Notes: a model not told the origin generated them from the sequence alone. Shown: positions 36,001 through 51,000, counted from the stretch's first letter. The stretch: 64,000 bases of DNA from Pseudoalteromonas luteoviolacea (GCF_018100925.1 NZ_JAGJEH010000002.1:434001-498000), one strand, 5' to 3'. A program made the numbers and translations.

Positions 36001-39000
36001 CAGGCCAATTTATAGCGTGGCCTTGAAGCCAAAAGTGCAATAGCGCACTGGGGTTTTGCTTGAGGTTTATGGCATCCTTATCTTCAATAACTGGTGCTTG
36101 TGCAGTTGGCACTTTTTGGATCTCCAGAGCGTCGTTTGTAAGTGCGTGATCCAGCTTTTGTTTTAAAGACTCGATAGAGGACACAACCCACCCTGTGCGG
36201 TATTTATGAGCTGTCCTACCCACTTGTAGTGTGTATGCAAGTGACTCCAAAGACACATTGGAATGTCGATCTAGGTACGCATTAAGCGCCTCTGTCTTTG
36301 CTACTAGCGCAGGTTGACTGACCGCAGAAAGTACAATGGCTGTCTCATTAGGCGATGCGTTTGCATTGAGAATAGGCTTAGCTGTGTATTCTTCGATCAC
36401 GATATGGGCGTTCACGCCACTTATGCCAAAAGAGCTTACACCGGCGCGGCGCGGCTGTTCACTTTGCCAGGGAGTGAGTTCTGTTTGTACTTTAAATGGT
36501 GAGTTATCGAGTTCCAAGTAGGGGTTCAATTCGTCCACATGCAATGACGGCACAAGGGTTTGGTGCTTAAGTTGTAGCAACACTTTAATTACCCCGGCAA
36601 TGCCTGCGGCAATTTCAAGGTGGCCAATGTTACTTTTTACAGAGCCGAGCGCACAGCTTTGCGTACTGTTTGCTGTTGTACTTACTTTTTTATAAGCGGC
36701 TTTTAGTGCATCTAGCTCCACCGGATCACCAAGAGTGGTTCCCGTGCCATGACATTCAACGTAACTCAGCGTACTTGGGTCAATGCCTGCATCTTGCCAA
36801 GCTTTATCTAACAAGCGAGTTTGCGCCTTTGCATTTGGCACTGTAAAGCCCTGAGACTTGCCACCATGATTGATAGCAGAGCCTAAGATTGTCGCATATA
36901 TATGATCTTTATCTTGTTCCGACTGCGTGAGCCTTTTAATAAAGATCATGCCAACACCTTCACCACGAACAATCCCATCGGCATTTGCCGAAAAAGTACG
37001 GCAACGACCCGTTGGTGACAGCGCGCCAATGTCATGCATGGCAATTGAGGCGCTCGGCGACTCAATAACATTGACCCCCCCAACGATTGCTTGGTCGCAC
37101 TCGCCATTTTGAATTGCTTGCACAGCTTTGTGTATGGCAACTAAAGACGATGAACAAGTTGTATCGACGCCTTCACTTGGACCGTGAAAGTCTAAGAAGT
37201 AGCTCATTCGGTTTGGCGCATAAGCTGAGGAGGTGATTAACCCTTCATGGTACCCCGCCTGACAGCCTATGAATAAACCGGTATTGGTGCCCGCCAGTGA
37301 TTTAGGGTCGTAGCCTGCATCCTCAATACATTGCCAAACATGGGACATCAATAAGCTTTCTTGCAGCTTAATGCGCTCGCTCTCTGCGGGTGCAATATTG
37401 AAAAACAACGGGTCAAAACTTTGATTGCGTTCTAGGCGGCCAAGCCAATTAATATCACTAGGTAGAGGTTTTTGTGAGCGGGTATCACTATTTAATTCAG
37501 CCCAATCAAATTCGGTGACACAGTCTGTTTGATTGGCAAGGTTTTGCCAAAACTGTTCAATGTTGTCAGCTTGTGGGAATTGTGCGCTGATCCCGACGAT
37601 CGCGATGGGATCGTCACTTTCATCAGGCTGGCAAGCGGCTTGTGCAGGTTTGAACTGTGTATTCAGGGATGAGTTATTGACTAGCTTGTCACTGTGTTCA
37701 TCTAATATATGCGCCAATATACTGTTGAGAGTGGAGTGCATAAATAGCACACTTGGCGACAGCGCCAGTTGGTACTTGGCGTTAATTTGATTGATAAAGG
37801 TGATAAAGGCTATGGAGTCCGCACCAAAGTCACCCAGATCTGTGTCAGGATCAAGATCTTTGGCATTAACACCTAGAATATTGGCTGCGAGGTCGGAAAG
37901 GCCTGATTTTAGCTCAGTGGTTAATGCGTCAATACTGTTAAACTGACGAATATCTTGTGTGGTGTCAGGTAGCGCATCATTTGCAAACTCAATGAGTGTT
38001 TGTGGATTTTTAAGCGCGTGATAAAACGCATTAATCCCTGTTTCTGTCGGCATAGGTGCGAAGCCTGTTTGGGCGAGTATATCTGCAAAATCAGGGTTGA
38101 TTTTCATGCCGCCATCTTGCCAATATGGCCAGTCGATACTAACGCTTAACCCTTGGCGTTCTCCACGCTTTTGCAGTGCGCTGCGATGATGCATGTAGCT
38201 GTCCAAAAAGGCGTTGGCAGTGGCGTAGTCTATTTGCGTGAGAGCACCATTAACGCCACTCAGTCCTGCAAAGCAAACGAAAAAGTCCAGTGCGAGATCT
38301 TGGGTGGCTTCGTCCAACGCGACCACGCCACCCACTTTAGGGGCGAGCACTTGAGTAAAGCTCGCTAGGTCTTTTTTGTTTAATAGCGTGTCTTTTACAA
38401 TGCCCGCAGCGTGGATGACGCCGCTGAGCTTACCATGCTTGGTAAGGATATCGCGCACCATCAAGAGCACGTTCATTTTGTGAGAAACGTCCACACTTTG
38501 ATAATGCAATTGAGTGTTAGCGGCTTTTAGTTGGGCTAACTGCTTTTGCACATCAGGGTGACTCTCCGGTTTACGACCTGTGATAACGATGGTTTTATTA
38601 AAAGGTTGTGAACTGATTGCTTTGATAAAATGGCGACCAACCCCACCAAGCCCACCAGTTATAAGGTAAACGCCATCTGCTTTAAACGGCATCTGCGGTT
38701 CAGCAGGTACGATTGCTTGATATGTTAAAACTTCTCTTACACCTTGTGTGTAGCGTACAAAGTTATCGTCAAAGCCACTTTGCTCTGCGTGAAGTATCGT
38801 AGCAAGGTTGTTTTGAATTGCCGCGTCATCTAACACAACTAATTGTGTCTTCAGTGTTTTGCACTCAAGGCTGGCGGTTTTTAAGAGAGCGTGGAAGCAT
38901 GTATATAAGTTATCTAGCGTATCGCCAGAGCCATTGTCAGCAATAATTAATTGCAGTTTTATTTGCCGTTTAGTGGCTACATTTTCCTTAATAATTTGAA

Positions 39001-42000
39001 GTAACTGAAAACCAAAGTCCGAGACTTTTTGCTCAGTTGAAAAGTGCTCAGATAGCAACATGTGTACCTGAGCATGAGGTAGTTCAGTGACGTGTGCTGG
39101 AAAGTCGCAAAAAACGACGTGATGTTCTGCGTCGTGGTGTTGTGATACTTGTTCTTGATGAGCTATGGCTTTTTCAATCCAAACTGGGGTTTTAAGCGCT
39201 GCTTCGCCTGTAGACTTTGTTGTGCCGTCTAAATTTGGTGCTCGCACAGTATTTACATTGCCAAGGGCAATCGTTCTTAACGCAAACGGGTAGGTGGGCA
39301 AGCTGAGCTTTTTAAGCTTGGCGCCTTGGTAGATGAAGTCCCAGCCCGTAAAGCCTGATGCCAACCAAGTGGTTAATATGCCCTGATAATCGCCTTGATT
39401 AAATGCTGCGGCCAAATCAAGGGAGTGTGTTTGAACTGTGCTTGCAAGACTCGACGTTGGTGCATTCAAATACTGGGTGAGTTTTGTTTTCAGTTCATCA
39501 ATAGAGCTGACAACAACCCCTGTACGCACAGGCATAACTGTGCGGCCAGTTTGCAATGTGTAAGCCAACCTAACCAATGCTTGCTGAGATAGGTCGTTTG
39601 CAGTTAGGTAGTCGCGCAATTGACTTACTTGTTTGGTCAATACCTCTTCATTTTGTGCAGACAAAACGATGATACAAGACTTGTTTTGTAACTGGCTTTC
39701 GATGTCATGGTCGAATGATTTACCCGCTTCTTCTAACACTGCATGGGCATTGGTGCCACCAATGCCAAATGAGCTTACTGCCGCACGCCTCGGTAGTAGC
39801 GGCGTATTCCAGTCTTTTGTTCGGTCGACGACATAAAATGGAGAGTTGTTCATGTCGATGTGCGGATTAGCAGTGTTGTAATGCAAAGAAGCTGGTATTT
39901 TTTTGTGATATAGCGCCAGCGAGGTTTTAATAAAACCAGTTAACCCTGCCAATGTGTCGGTATGGCCAAGGTTTGACTTGACCGCGCCTAGACCACAAAA
40001 CTGCTTGTCACTACTGTGCTGCTGATACACCTGCTGTAACGATGAAAACTCGATTGGGTCGCCAAGGGCGGTGCCGGTGCCATGGGCCTCAACATAACTG
40101 ATTGATGCAGGTGACACCTTGGCGGCTTTTAGCGTTTGCTCAATGACATGCATCTGGCCTTTGGTACCAGGTGCGAAAAAGCCTGCTTTGTCTTTACCGT
40201 CATTATTGATTTTAATGCCACGGATCACACTATAGATGTTGTCTGCATCGTTTAAAGCATCAACGGCACGTTTTAACACAATGACAGAGACGCCACTGCC
40301 ACCAATCATGCCATCGGCTTTTTCGTCAAACACTTTGCAGCGAGCATCACCTGCAAAATTTAACCCTTTTTCATATTCATATCCGGTGTAATGCTGCGGA
40401 TATAAACAAGCCGCGCCAACAATGGCGTAATCTATTTCACCGGCCTTTAGCGCACTGCATGCCAGTGCGATGGCTGACATGGAAGATGAGCAGTTTGAAT
40501 GCACAAATAAGCTTGGGCCAGTAAAGCCTAGGTGGTAAGAAATGGTCGTGGGTAGTGTCCCTGGTTGATTAATGGTTGAAGCCACATAATCTTGTGCATT
40601 TAAAATAAACTGCCCATCTTTAAACTTGTCTTGCAGATTCAGATCAGGATTGTCAGCACCTGAAGATGATACATAAACTCCGGTATTTGGCATATTTTTG
40701 GCGCAGTAGCCGGCATCTTCTATCGCTTTCCATGCGTGCATTAACAGCTGGCGCTGTGAATAACTCATGGCTTTGGCATTCTTTTCAGAGATATTGAAAA
40801 ACTCTGGATCAAACTGATCTTGGCCTTCTACCCATGAGTCTAGCCATGTAACGTCACCTTGCTTGCTGGACTCGCTGAGTCTTTTTAGCAGATCTTGTTC
40901 TTCGACTAAATTTTGCCAAAAAGTGGCATGATCAGGCGAGTCTGGATACTGACAAGACAGCCCGATCAGCGCCACATCTTGATTTTGTGCGCTACTGGTA
41001 ACCTCGTTGTCTCGTATGATTGCAGAACTTGTTGGGCTATTTGTCGATTGAGCTTGTGCAATAAAATCAGTCATAGCCTCTATGGTGCTGGACTGAAAGA
41101 TCTGCGTCAGCGGGAATTCCACATTTAATTGTGATTTAAACTTTGCGGTCAGTACATTGGCCAGCAGTGAATCTCCACCTGCTTCAAAGAATGGTACGTC
41201 AGAGGCGATATGGTCAACCTCAAGTACTTGTCGCCAGATTTGCGTTACGGCTGATTTGAGCTCTGGTTGTGCCACAGGCATAGCAAACTTAGGCCGAGTT
41301 GCATTGATACTGGCGGCACTTTGTGTATTCAACAAAGCCGTCTTTGGTGTTTGATTAAAAGGCAGTTGTGTTAGTAGTGCTTGCTTATCAATTTTACCAT
41401 TTGCGGTTAGTGGATAGTGAGGTACTAATACGAAATAAGCTGGCACCATGTATTCTGGCAGCTTGGTCAGTAAATCTGAACGTATTTTTGCGGTAGATGG
41501 TGCATCTGGTGCAATGATATAGGCAACTAACACTTGACCAAGCTGCTTTTGTGCTGCAATAACGTATGCGTCTGTGATATAGCTAAGTGATTTGAGCGCG
41601 CATTGCACTTCGCCAAGCTCAATACGGTGACCACGGATCTGAACTTGGTCGTCGGCTCGGCCCATGTATTCTAGTAAGCCAGACTCATTTAAACGAGCTA
41701 GATCTCCTGAGCGGTAAAGACGTTTACCTGAACTATGTGTAATAAACCGCTCATCAGTTAGGGTAGGCTGATTGTGGTAACCTCGAGTAACGCCGCAGCC
41801 AGAGACAAAAATCTCACCGACTTGTCCAGATTGAACCGGATTTAACTGTTCATCCAACAACAAAACTTCGTAGCCGGGTAGAGCACGGCCTATGATACTG
41901 CGTGTTTTTCCGCCATACACCATGTTGGCATCTATGGTGACTTCAGTCACATGCACAGTGGTTTCGGTGATGCCATACATGTTGATAAGCTCAGCTTGAC

Positions 42001-45000
42001 GTTGTGTCTGCTCAAACCAGGGTGTCAGTTTGTTTAAATCTAACGCCTCACCGCCAAATATCACTTTACGTAGCGCATTGTGTGGGCTTGCGAGCAAGAT
42101 ATCCATCAGAGGGTAAAACGCCGATGGGGTTTGGTTTAAAATTGTCACTTGATTATCGGTGACAAACTTGGCAAAACTCACGGATTCTTTGCGAGTAAGC
42201 TCATCGGGGATCAATAGCTTGCCACCGTGCAGTAGCGCGCCCCAAATTTCCCACACCGAAAAATCAAATGCATAAGAGTGGAACAAACACCAAGTGTCTT
42301 GCTCAGTAAAGCCAAATTTAGACTGAGAGTTATTGAACAGGCTGGATACGTTGTGATGCTCAACTAACACGCCTTTTGGTTTGCCTGTAGAACCTGATGT
42401 GTAAATGATATAAGCAAGGCTTGATGACGATGCTCGATTGATATTGGCAACTTGCGTATTTCCAGCAAGGGCCGTTTGTAAGTTAATCACTTGATTGTGC
42501 TGGCTAGCCCCCGCGTCAGGCAGATCAGCGCCAAGGACCAAAATACTTGGGTTGGCGTCTTGTAATATATGATTAATACGCGCCTTTGGTGAATTGGCAT
42601 CGAGTGGTACATAGGCAGCACCTGATTTCAAAATACCGAGTATGGCGACAATTAGTTCAATCGATGGTTTTACACACAATGCAATCAGGCTTTCAGCGCC
42701 ATGTCTAAATTCGGGGTGGTTGAGTAAAGTATGGGCGAACTGGTTTGCCTTATCATTGAGCTGGCTGTAGCTGATAGACTGCATACCAAAACAGACGGCA
42801 GTGCGCTCTGGATGCTGGGTCGCTTGTGCTTCAAATAAATCGACTAGAGTTTGCTCAGTAGATTGATGCGCTGAGGCAGGTATTGGTTGGTGCTGAGTAA
42901 ATACAGGCAAGCTGCTTAGCACTGGGCCGTTTGCAAATATGACATCATCAAATAGGGCCAAATAGTCTTTGGCAAATGTATCAACTACATGATGAGGGTA
43001 AACTGCTGCGTTAAATTTAAAAGCAATCTTAAAGGTGTCCGAAAGCGGCGTGACCTCAAGGCTTAAATCCAGTTCAGGCTCTTGCAAGCATTCAGGCCAA
43101 ATGGCGTTCACCAAATCTTGATTAGACTCAATCCAATCTGGTTTTAAGAAGTTGTGGTACGCAAACCCAATTTGGAAAATTGGATGGCTGTGCATAACGC
43201 GTTTAGCGCCAGTTGCGCGGACGATATCTGTAAATGGATAGCCGCTGTGCTTTATCAATTCACCTAACTGACGCTGATTTTGACTGGCAAGGTGTGCAAA
43301 TGGCTGTGCCTTGTTCAGTTTGGCTCTCAGTGGTAATTGATTAACAAACAAACCTACGGCATTGGCCATTTCACTGGTTGGGCGGTGCAGGACCGGTACA
43401 CCTAGGGTGATATCAGTACGGCGTGTGTTGGCACATAAAAGTATTTGAAATACCGATAAGAAAAACGCGGCGGGGTTTATCTTATTACTGCTACAAAATT
43501 GCTGAATACGCTGCACATGATTGTTATTCACTGGCAGTTCAATACGTTTTGCTTGTTTGGTCGCGCTTTGTTCTTTGTGCTTGCCTGGCAGTGACAATTC
43601 AGGCTCAATTCCTTGCAATTGTGTTTGCCAATAGTGCTTTAGCTGCGTGCTTTGTTCGCTGTTAAGCATCTGTTTTTCCCACTCAAGATAAGTGAAAAAA
43701 CCAGAGTCAGGTTGCGGTTGCTTAAGCGGTTCGTTGGCGACAAGGGCATGGTAAGTTTGCCACAATTGATCAAGCAACAAGGTAGCAGAGACACCGTCGA
43801 TGATGAGGTGATGGAACACCATTACCACGACATCAAGCTGGCTGTTTATTTGCCAATGTGATGCGCGCCACAGCAGCGGGTTTTGTGTTGAATGCGTTTG
43901 CGTTAGCGCAAATGGTTGCTTGATGTCTGCTTGGATTAAATCGATTAAGGCTGATTTTGACGCCACAGGCGTGTGGTTTTGCATCAGTTTAGGCGCATGT
44001 CCAGTGATTTGTTGCCGTGGTAAGCCTTCGATTTCAGAAAGCTGCACCGACAAAATTGGATGTTTTTGGCTGAGCCAGTTGAGCGCAGCCTGCATGCAAT
44101 CCACGTTCAAGTCATTGACTTCAAAAACCATTGGTACATGGTAAGTGCTTAGCTGTGGATCTTGCTTGTGCAATAGCCACAGACCTTGCTGGGCTTTTGA
44201 CAGCGGAACTGGCGCATTTAAAGGTGTACTTTGAGCCGTAAGTTGGTCCACATGCGCGGGTATTTGGTGTGCAGCTAAATAGTCACATAGGTCATTGATG
44301 GTGCTTATCTCGAAAAGCAGTGCTGGTGGCAAGGATTCAACAGCCAAAAATGCATCAGATTCTAGCCTTTGTACCACCGACATCAGCATGATGGAATCAA
44401 AGCCCATGTCTTTAAAATCAACCTCTTCGTCTAAGTCTTTCACATCGATTTTAGTGATGTCGGTAATAATTGACTTAACGTAGTCACGGATTTGGGCGTG
44501 GTTTTTCTCACCCTGAACAGGATTGGTATTGTGGCTCTGAGCTGTGCCGTTAGGGTTATACCAAAGCTCTGTTAATTTGCTTGTATCGCCATATAAAAAA
44601 CAGTGCTGAGTAGGGATGTTCTGCAACGTAAATATGCGATAGAACGCGTCGATGCCTATTTCATTTGGCATGACCTCAATGCCTTGAGATTGCAAAATAG
44701 AGACGGTTAATGAGTCAACCTGCATACCACCGTCTGACCACAGCGGCCAATTAATAGAGAGGCTTAAACCGCTGCGTGCGCCTTGCACTGCTTGCGTCTG
44801 GCGATTTGCCATAAAGCGGTCCATAAAGGCGTTGGCACATGCATAATCTGCCTGTCCCATATTGCCAAAAACACCGGCAATGGAAGAGAAACAGGCAAAA
44901 AAGTCTAAATCGCATGCTTTACTTGCTTCATCCAATGCAATTAAGCCTGCCACTTTAGGTGCAAACACCTGTGCGACTTCCAGTGGTGTTTTATTGCTGA

Positions 45001-48000
45001 TCAGCTGGTCTTTGATCACACCAGCACTGTGAATAATACCTGTAATGCTGCCGTGTCTGGCAGTGAGGTTTGCAAAAAGCGCGTTGACGTCATCATGGTT
45101 GGCAATATCCAAAGACACATAGCTTAACCTCGAAGATTCTTCACTTAATGCGTCAAGGCGCGACTGAATCGCATCGCTATGTGCACGACGGCCAACAAAC
45201 ACAATTTTCGCATTGGCAGTATGTTGAATGATTTCTTTGGCAAAGGTTTGACCAAGCTGGCCAAGGCCGCCCGTTATCACGTACACACCATTTTCTTTCC
45301 AAGGTAGTGTAGAGGTGTCAACGTGCTGATAAGCTTGCAAGTCAAAGGTTAAAACCTGTCGCTGCCCCTGTTGGTAGCGTATACAGGAGTCTTGTTTTTT
45401 TGCTTCATCCTCAACAAGGTGTTCAAAATTATTTGTATCATCTACAGCAATTAGCTGAGTCTCAATATTACTGTATTCGATGGCTGCTGTTTTAAGTACA
45501 CCATTTAGTGCGGATAATAGCTGGGTTTGGTCTTTTACAACAACTTGAACAAGTAACTTGCTCGGTGTCTTTTTAGTGATGGTGCCTTGCTGTACTTCAA
45601 GTTGCTTAAAGTAGCCGATCAGACCATTTGTATAGGCTGCTAGTTGTTCTTGGATGTTTGCCGTCGTGCAACTAAGGCGCGTGCTTGATACCGAATATAT
45701 CTCTGGTAAGTCATGACCAAGCAGTACAATTTGGCGATGATAAGTGGCAGATTCAGTAGAGGTTAACGGCTTGTCCACCCAATTTGCGGTGTAGTGAAGT
45801 AGCGCAGACGGTGCTTGTGCTGTCTGTAAACATCGCATTTGTGGCACAGGTTCAAACGCTTGAGTGCTCCGAACATGAGCGCTGTGTCCATTTATATCGG
45901 GCGTAGCACTGAGCTCAAAATTATTGTATTCAGGGCCTTTTAGTGCTGGTTTTTGAGCAGACTTATTGGTACTTTTTTCTGGGAGCCAAAATGGCGTTTT
46001 AGCAAACGGATATGTTGGCAAACGTAAAAGTGCAGGTATTCTATTTGCATACAATAACGGCCAGTCAATATTCGCGCCGACTACCCAAAGGGCAAGTAAC
46101 TTATCTAAGTCGCCTTGCTCTATCCAACGGGCGAAGTCGCTGCTATCCAAGGCACTTAAGATCTCTTTACCTTGTTTAACTTCTCCTTGTTTGTATTGGC
46201 CGCGCGCATGGTCTAAAAAGCGCGACAACATTGAGCTCACATCCAAAAGTGAATTTGCTGTAAACGCCACTCGGTGGTCCATTTCTTCACGGGCGCTTTG
46301 CAGCGTGAAGGCTAAACTTGCCAGTGCACTTTCTTGTACATTTTTATCTACTATCCATGACTGCAATGCGAGTGCTTTGTCTTTAAGTGCGTCGGTGCTT
46401 TTGGCGCTAAGCGCAATGATCACAGGCTGCAATTCTACACTTTGTTGCTGAGTGGGCTGGGGTTGATACTCTTCAAGTACAACATGGGCATTGGTACCAC
46501 TAAAGCCAAATGAACTAACTGCTGCGCGACGTTTTTGCTGATTGTCGGTCTGCCATGCAATGGCTTCTCGATTGACAAAAAACGGCGTGCCTTGCCAGTT
46601 AATATGGCTATTACCTTGTTCAAAGTGCAGTGAAGCTGGGATTGTACGGTGCTTCATGGCAAGTAGCGCTTTGATCACGCCAGCAACACCCGCAGCGGTA
46701 AGGCAGTGGCCGATGTTGGTTTTGACTGAGCCCAATGCACAAAACTCGATGTTGTTGGTATGCGCTCTAAATGCGCGAGTCAGTGCTTGAAACTCAATGG
46801 GGTCGCCAAGCTTAGTGCCTGTGCCATGAGCTTCGATCATTTGAATTGAATCGGGTGCAATATCAAAACGGGTATAAATATCGCCGTGTAGCTGCTCTTG
46901 TGACAAGGAACTGGGCGCTGTGATCCCGCTGGTGGTACCATCTTGATTGGTGGCAGAGCCCAAAATTACGCCGTAAATGTGGTCGCCATCACGTTCAGCG
47001 TCTTCCAGTTTTTTCAGCACTAATACGCCTGCGCCTTCCCCTGGCACAAAGCCATTGGCGCGATCGTCAAAGGTGTAGCAAGTGCCATCCGGGCTAAGCA
47101 TGCCTGCTTTACCTGCATGAAGCGAGAATTTGGGGGTGCATAAGGTCGCAACACCGCCAACGAGCGCACTGCTGATCTCATTGTTGTTCAATGCCTGACA
47201 CGCACTGTGAATGGCAACCAAAGAAGAAGAACACGCAGTGTCTATGGCAAGGGCAGGGCCTTTTAAATTCAAAAAGTAAGAAACGCGAGCTGGGATGACA
47301 GAACCTGCATTACCCCAAAAAATTTGCGCCGGCGCATCGTCTTCAGCCAAACCTGCATAATCGCTTTGTGCACACCCCAAATATACGCCAACATTTTGCC
47401 CAGCAACCTGAGTGACCATATTGGCGTCTTCTAATGCCTTGTAGGCCTCTTGCAAAAATAGTCTTTGCTGCGGGTCCATGTACATGGCTTCTTGCGGCGT
47501 GATGGAGAAAAACGGCGCATCAAAGGTGCTGATGTCATTAAGTAAACTGGCGTATTTGCTCCAGCTTTGCTGATTGTCATTGAGTCCAGTCAGATCCCAG
47601 CGTGTTTGTGCTTTGACTGAGGTTCTTTTTTCAGCCAGCATTGCCCAAAATTCATCGAGGTTATCTGCATCGCCGAATTGGCCGCTCATACCAACAATGG
47701 CTATCTTACCGTCATTGGCGGGGATCTCTACTGGTTTGCTCTCATCATCGGCAGGTTGCGAGGCTTTAGTGTGAGCTCGATGCTTACGCAAACTTTGAAC
47801 GTTGTCTGTGTTTGCCGGTTGTTCAATGTTTTTGGCTGATATATTTGATTCAACAGGGCTTTGGGCTGGTAGCAGTGTCATTGCTTTATCACTGTGTTCT
47901 AATAGGATATAAGCGCTGAGTGCCTCAATAGATGGGTAGTCAAATAACAAGGTAGCAGGCAAGTTTAGGCCAAACTTTGCATTGATCTCATCAAGTATTT

Positions 48001-51000
48001 GAATGGCCAAAATCGAATCCACGCCGTAGTCTGCGAACGACTCTTCAGCATCTAATTCATTGGGCGGCATGTCTAATGCATTGCTGGCAATGTCAAAGAG
48101 CGCATTTTGTACACACTCAGAAAGCTTGGATAGGTCTGCGTTGGAATTTGTCGCCTGTTGCTGATTTTGCGTTGTTGTCTTGCTGGTCATATTGTGTGAT
48201 TTTGTTGTTTTGACACTGTCTTTGTTCTGTGTATTTTCCCCTCGCTTTGGCATGCTTTTTTGTAAAATAAAACCATTGCTTTGAGCGCAAAATACTTGCT
48301 GTTGGCTTGTGGGGTCTGCCGCAGCAAACACAGTACTGAACCCTGATTCGTTTAGCGCTTGTTGCCAAGTCTCAATTGATAACATAGGCGAGCCAGATAA
48401 ACGCATGTGCGAATCTTGGCTTAGCCACCATCCTTCCAATAAGCCGAATGTGAGGTGGGTAAATAAGGATTTTTTTACCACTTCGTTGATGAGCAAAATG
48501 CCGCCCTGCTTCAAACTGGCTTTGGCATTTTGCAGGGTGTTTTTTATATCAGCAGTGGCATGTAACACATTGGTGGCAATCACCACATCATATTGGCCTA
48601 TCTCAATGTTTTGAGCAGCAAGTGGTTTACTGATGTCGAGGTATTTGGTGTCAATAAACGGGTAATCAGTTTGGTACTGAGCTTTGGCATGATTAAAGAA
48701 CGCTTTTGATAAATCGGTATAGGCGTACTCTGCAACTTGCCATTTCGCAACAGCAGGCAATACAGATCGAGTCGTACCACCAGTGCCCGCACCAATTTCT
48801 AACAAACGTAATGCCTTTGCATTGCTCTGCGTAAGATATGCTTGAAGCTGCTCAATAAGGACCGCGTTTGCATAGTCAGCAACAGGGTTGTTTTGATAAA
48901 CTGCTTCGACTAAGGCCATGGAAGCATTGGGGAAAACTGCATCTGTGGCTTTAATATCACCATTTAAAATGGCGGGTAAACTGGCTAAGCAGCTGTCTAG
49001 CAAGTTTGCAGAGGGATCTGATATTGGCGCAACGTCAACATCTTGGATAAAACCGTTTTGTAGTAGTTGCTCAGCTTCTAAATAACGCGCAGTTTCGCTC
49101 CACCATTTACTGAAATAATCAGGTAGTGCCGTGAGTGCTTTTTCACGCTTTTCGGGACGCTGCCAACCGGCTTTGTTGAGTGCACTGCAAAGCTGCTTTA
49201 AATCGACATCGGCTTTGTTGTCTTGCGCGGGCAGTTGATGCTGGGAATCTTGTTGATCAAGTGCACACGGCATGCCTTGTGCACTAAAACTTTGTAACTT
49301 AAAGGCGTCAGTGAAGGCGGCTTGTGTTACTTTCAATACGCCTGCTTGCACTAGGTTTGAGTTCATAAAAGTTGCAAGTGCTTGCATGCCTTGTTTGGCT
49401 TCTATTGAGCCAATGCCAATGGCGCGCATTTTCTTTTGGTAATATTCATCTTGTACCACGCCAACTGAGCCCCAATAGCCCCAGTTGATGATTTTAACCG
49501 GGCATTTGTGCTGGTAAGTGCGTGCTAAGGCATCCAGATAGACACATCCAGCGGCATAATTACTTTGCCCAGCAGCAGGAGAAAACGATTGCATCGAAGA
49601 AAAGAACAAGAAAAAATCTAAATCCGCTTGGCTAAATACTTCAAGGGCCACTTCACCAGTTTGTTGTTTGGCGTGATAGCTACGGTGCAACTGCGCTTCA
49701 TCCATGTTTGCCAGCGCTTGATCTTCCAAATGTAAAATAGAATGCACTACACCATTTAAGTTGCCGTATTGGCGGGTGATGTCTGCAAATGCATTTTCCA
49801 TCGCGGCTTTATCACTGGCATCACACTGTATGTAAACAGGGGCTTTTCCAAGTTGGGCTAGGCGGTCGATATCGCTTTGAATGTCTGTGTTTATTTCTCG
49901 TCGGCCAAGCCAAATAATCTGCGCATCGTGGTGTTTTATCATCCACTCACTCCACACTTGACCAAGGCCGCCTGCGCCGCCAAGGACTAGATAAGTACCT
50001 TGGTGTTGGTAGGCCATGTTGGTGTTTTGCGCATGATCTAGATAGGTATGTTCGGCGAGTTCAAAGGCAAAGTATTGAGCGCCGCGATGCGCGTACAAGC
50101 CAGTAGGTAGCGCTGTGAATGCAGGGGGAATGGCGGTTAGCTGCTCAGCATCTATGATACGCACAGTCCAGTTTTGGTTTTCTTGCGAGACACTTTGCAA
50201 TAGGCCTATCAGGCCAGCTCCTTCGCGAGCACTTCGATCATTTTGGTCAAAAACTGCTTGAGTATTTTCTGTCACCAAGGTGATTGATAACGGCTTGTTG
50301 GCAAACCCTTGTGCAAGCAAAAGCTTTAACTGCCTAAACAAGCTTAGCGGTTGGGCGTATTCATCTTTTGCAATCCAAAGTAGCTGGTCAATGGAGGCGT
50401 CAGTGCACGCTTCTAGCCAGTCTGGTTTTAATGCTTGCGGACCAAAGTAGAGCGAGCGCGTTTCAAACGACTGCGAAAAATCAGGCGTTATGGCTTGCCA
50501 GCATGGCGTCAACGTCAATAGCGTTTGTTCGTTTTGTTGGCTCGGTTTTAACACGTTTATTGGCACATCACGGGTAGAAAAGCCCTCAATGCGAACCAAT
50601 AAACTGCCATCTGGGGCGAAAATATCGAGGTCAAACCTTTGTGTACTATCTGCGTTTGTATTTAATTGCGTGGCCTTTACCCATATCTCATTGTGCTGTA
50701 CTTGGCTTAATTGACTGGCGTTGTAATAACTGACTTGCTCTGTGGCAAACGGCAGTGCCGCGTTTCGCTGCTCAGCGAATAAGAGTAGCGACTGCAATGC
50801 GGCATCCATTATAGCGGGAGTCAGGCTAAAACCTAGACAACAAGATTCCGGCACTCTGACTTTGGCCATTACTGTCGTGCCTTGTTTGCTTAATTGCTGA
50901 AGTCCCTGAAAGCTTGGGCCATATTCTATCCCCATGTTTTTAAACGTTGTGTAGATATCAGAGGGGGAAAACTCACTATCAGATAGGGGGGCTTGTTCAA

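Noticed and set aside
45966..46451. Plus-strand 161-codon ORF inside the megasynthase
   Set aside because: Antisense shadow; Ser/Leu/Ala-rich composition is typical of reverse-frame artefacts.
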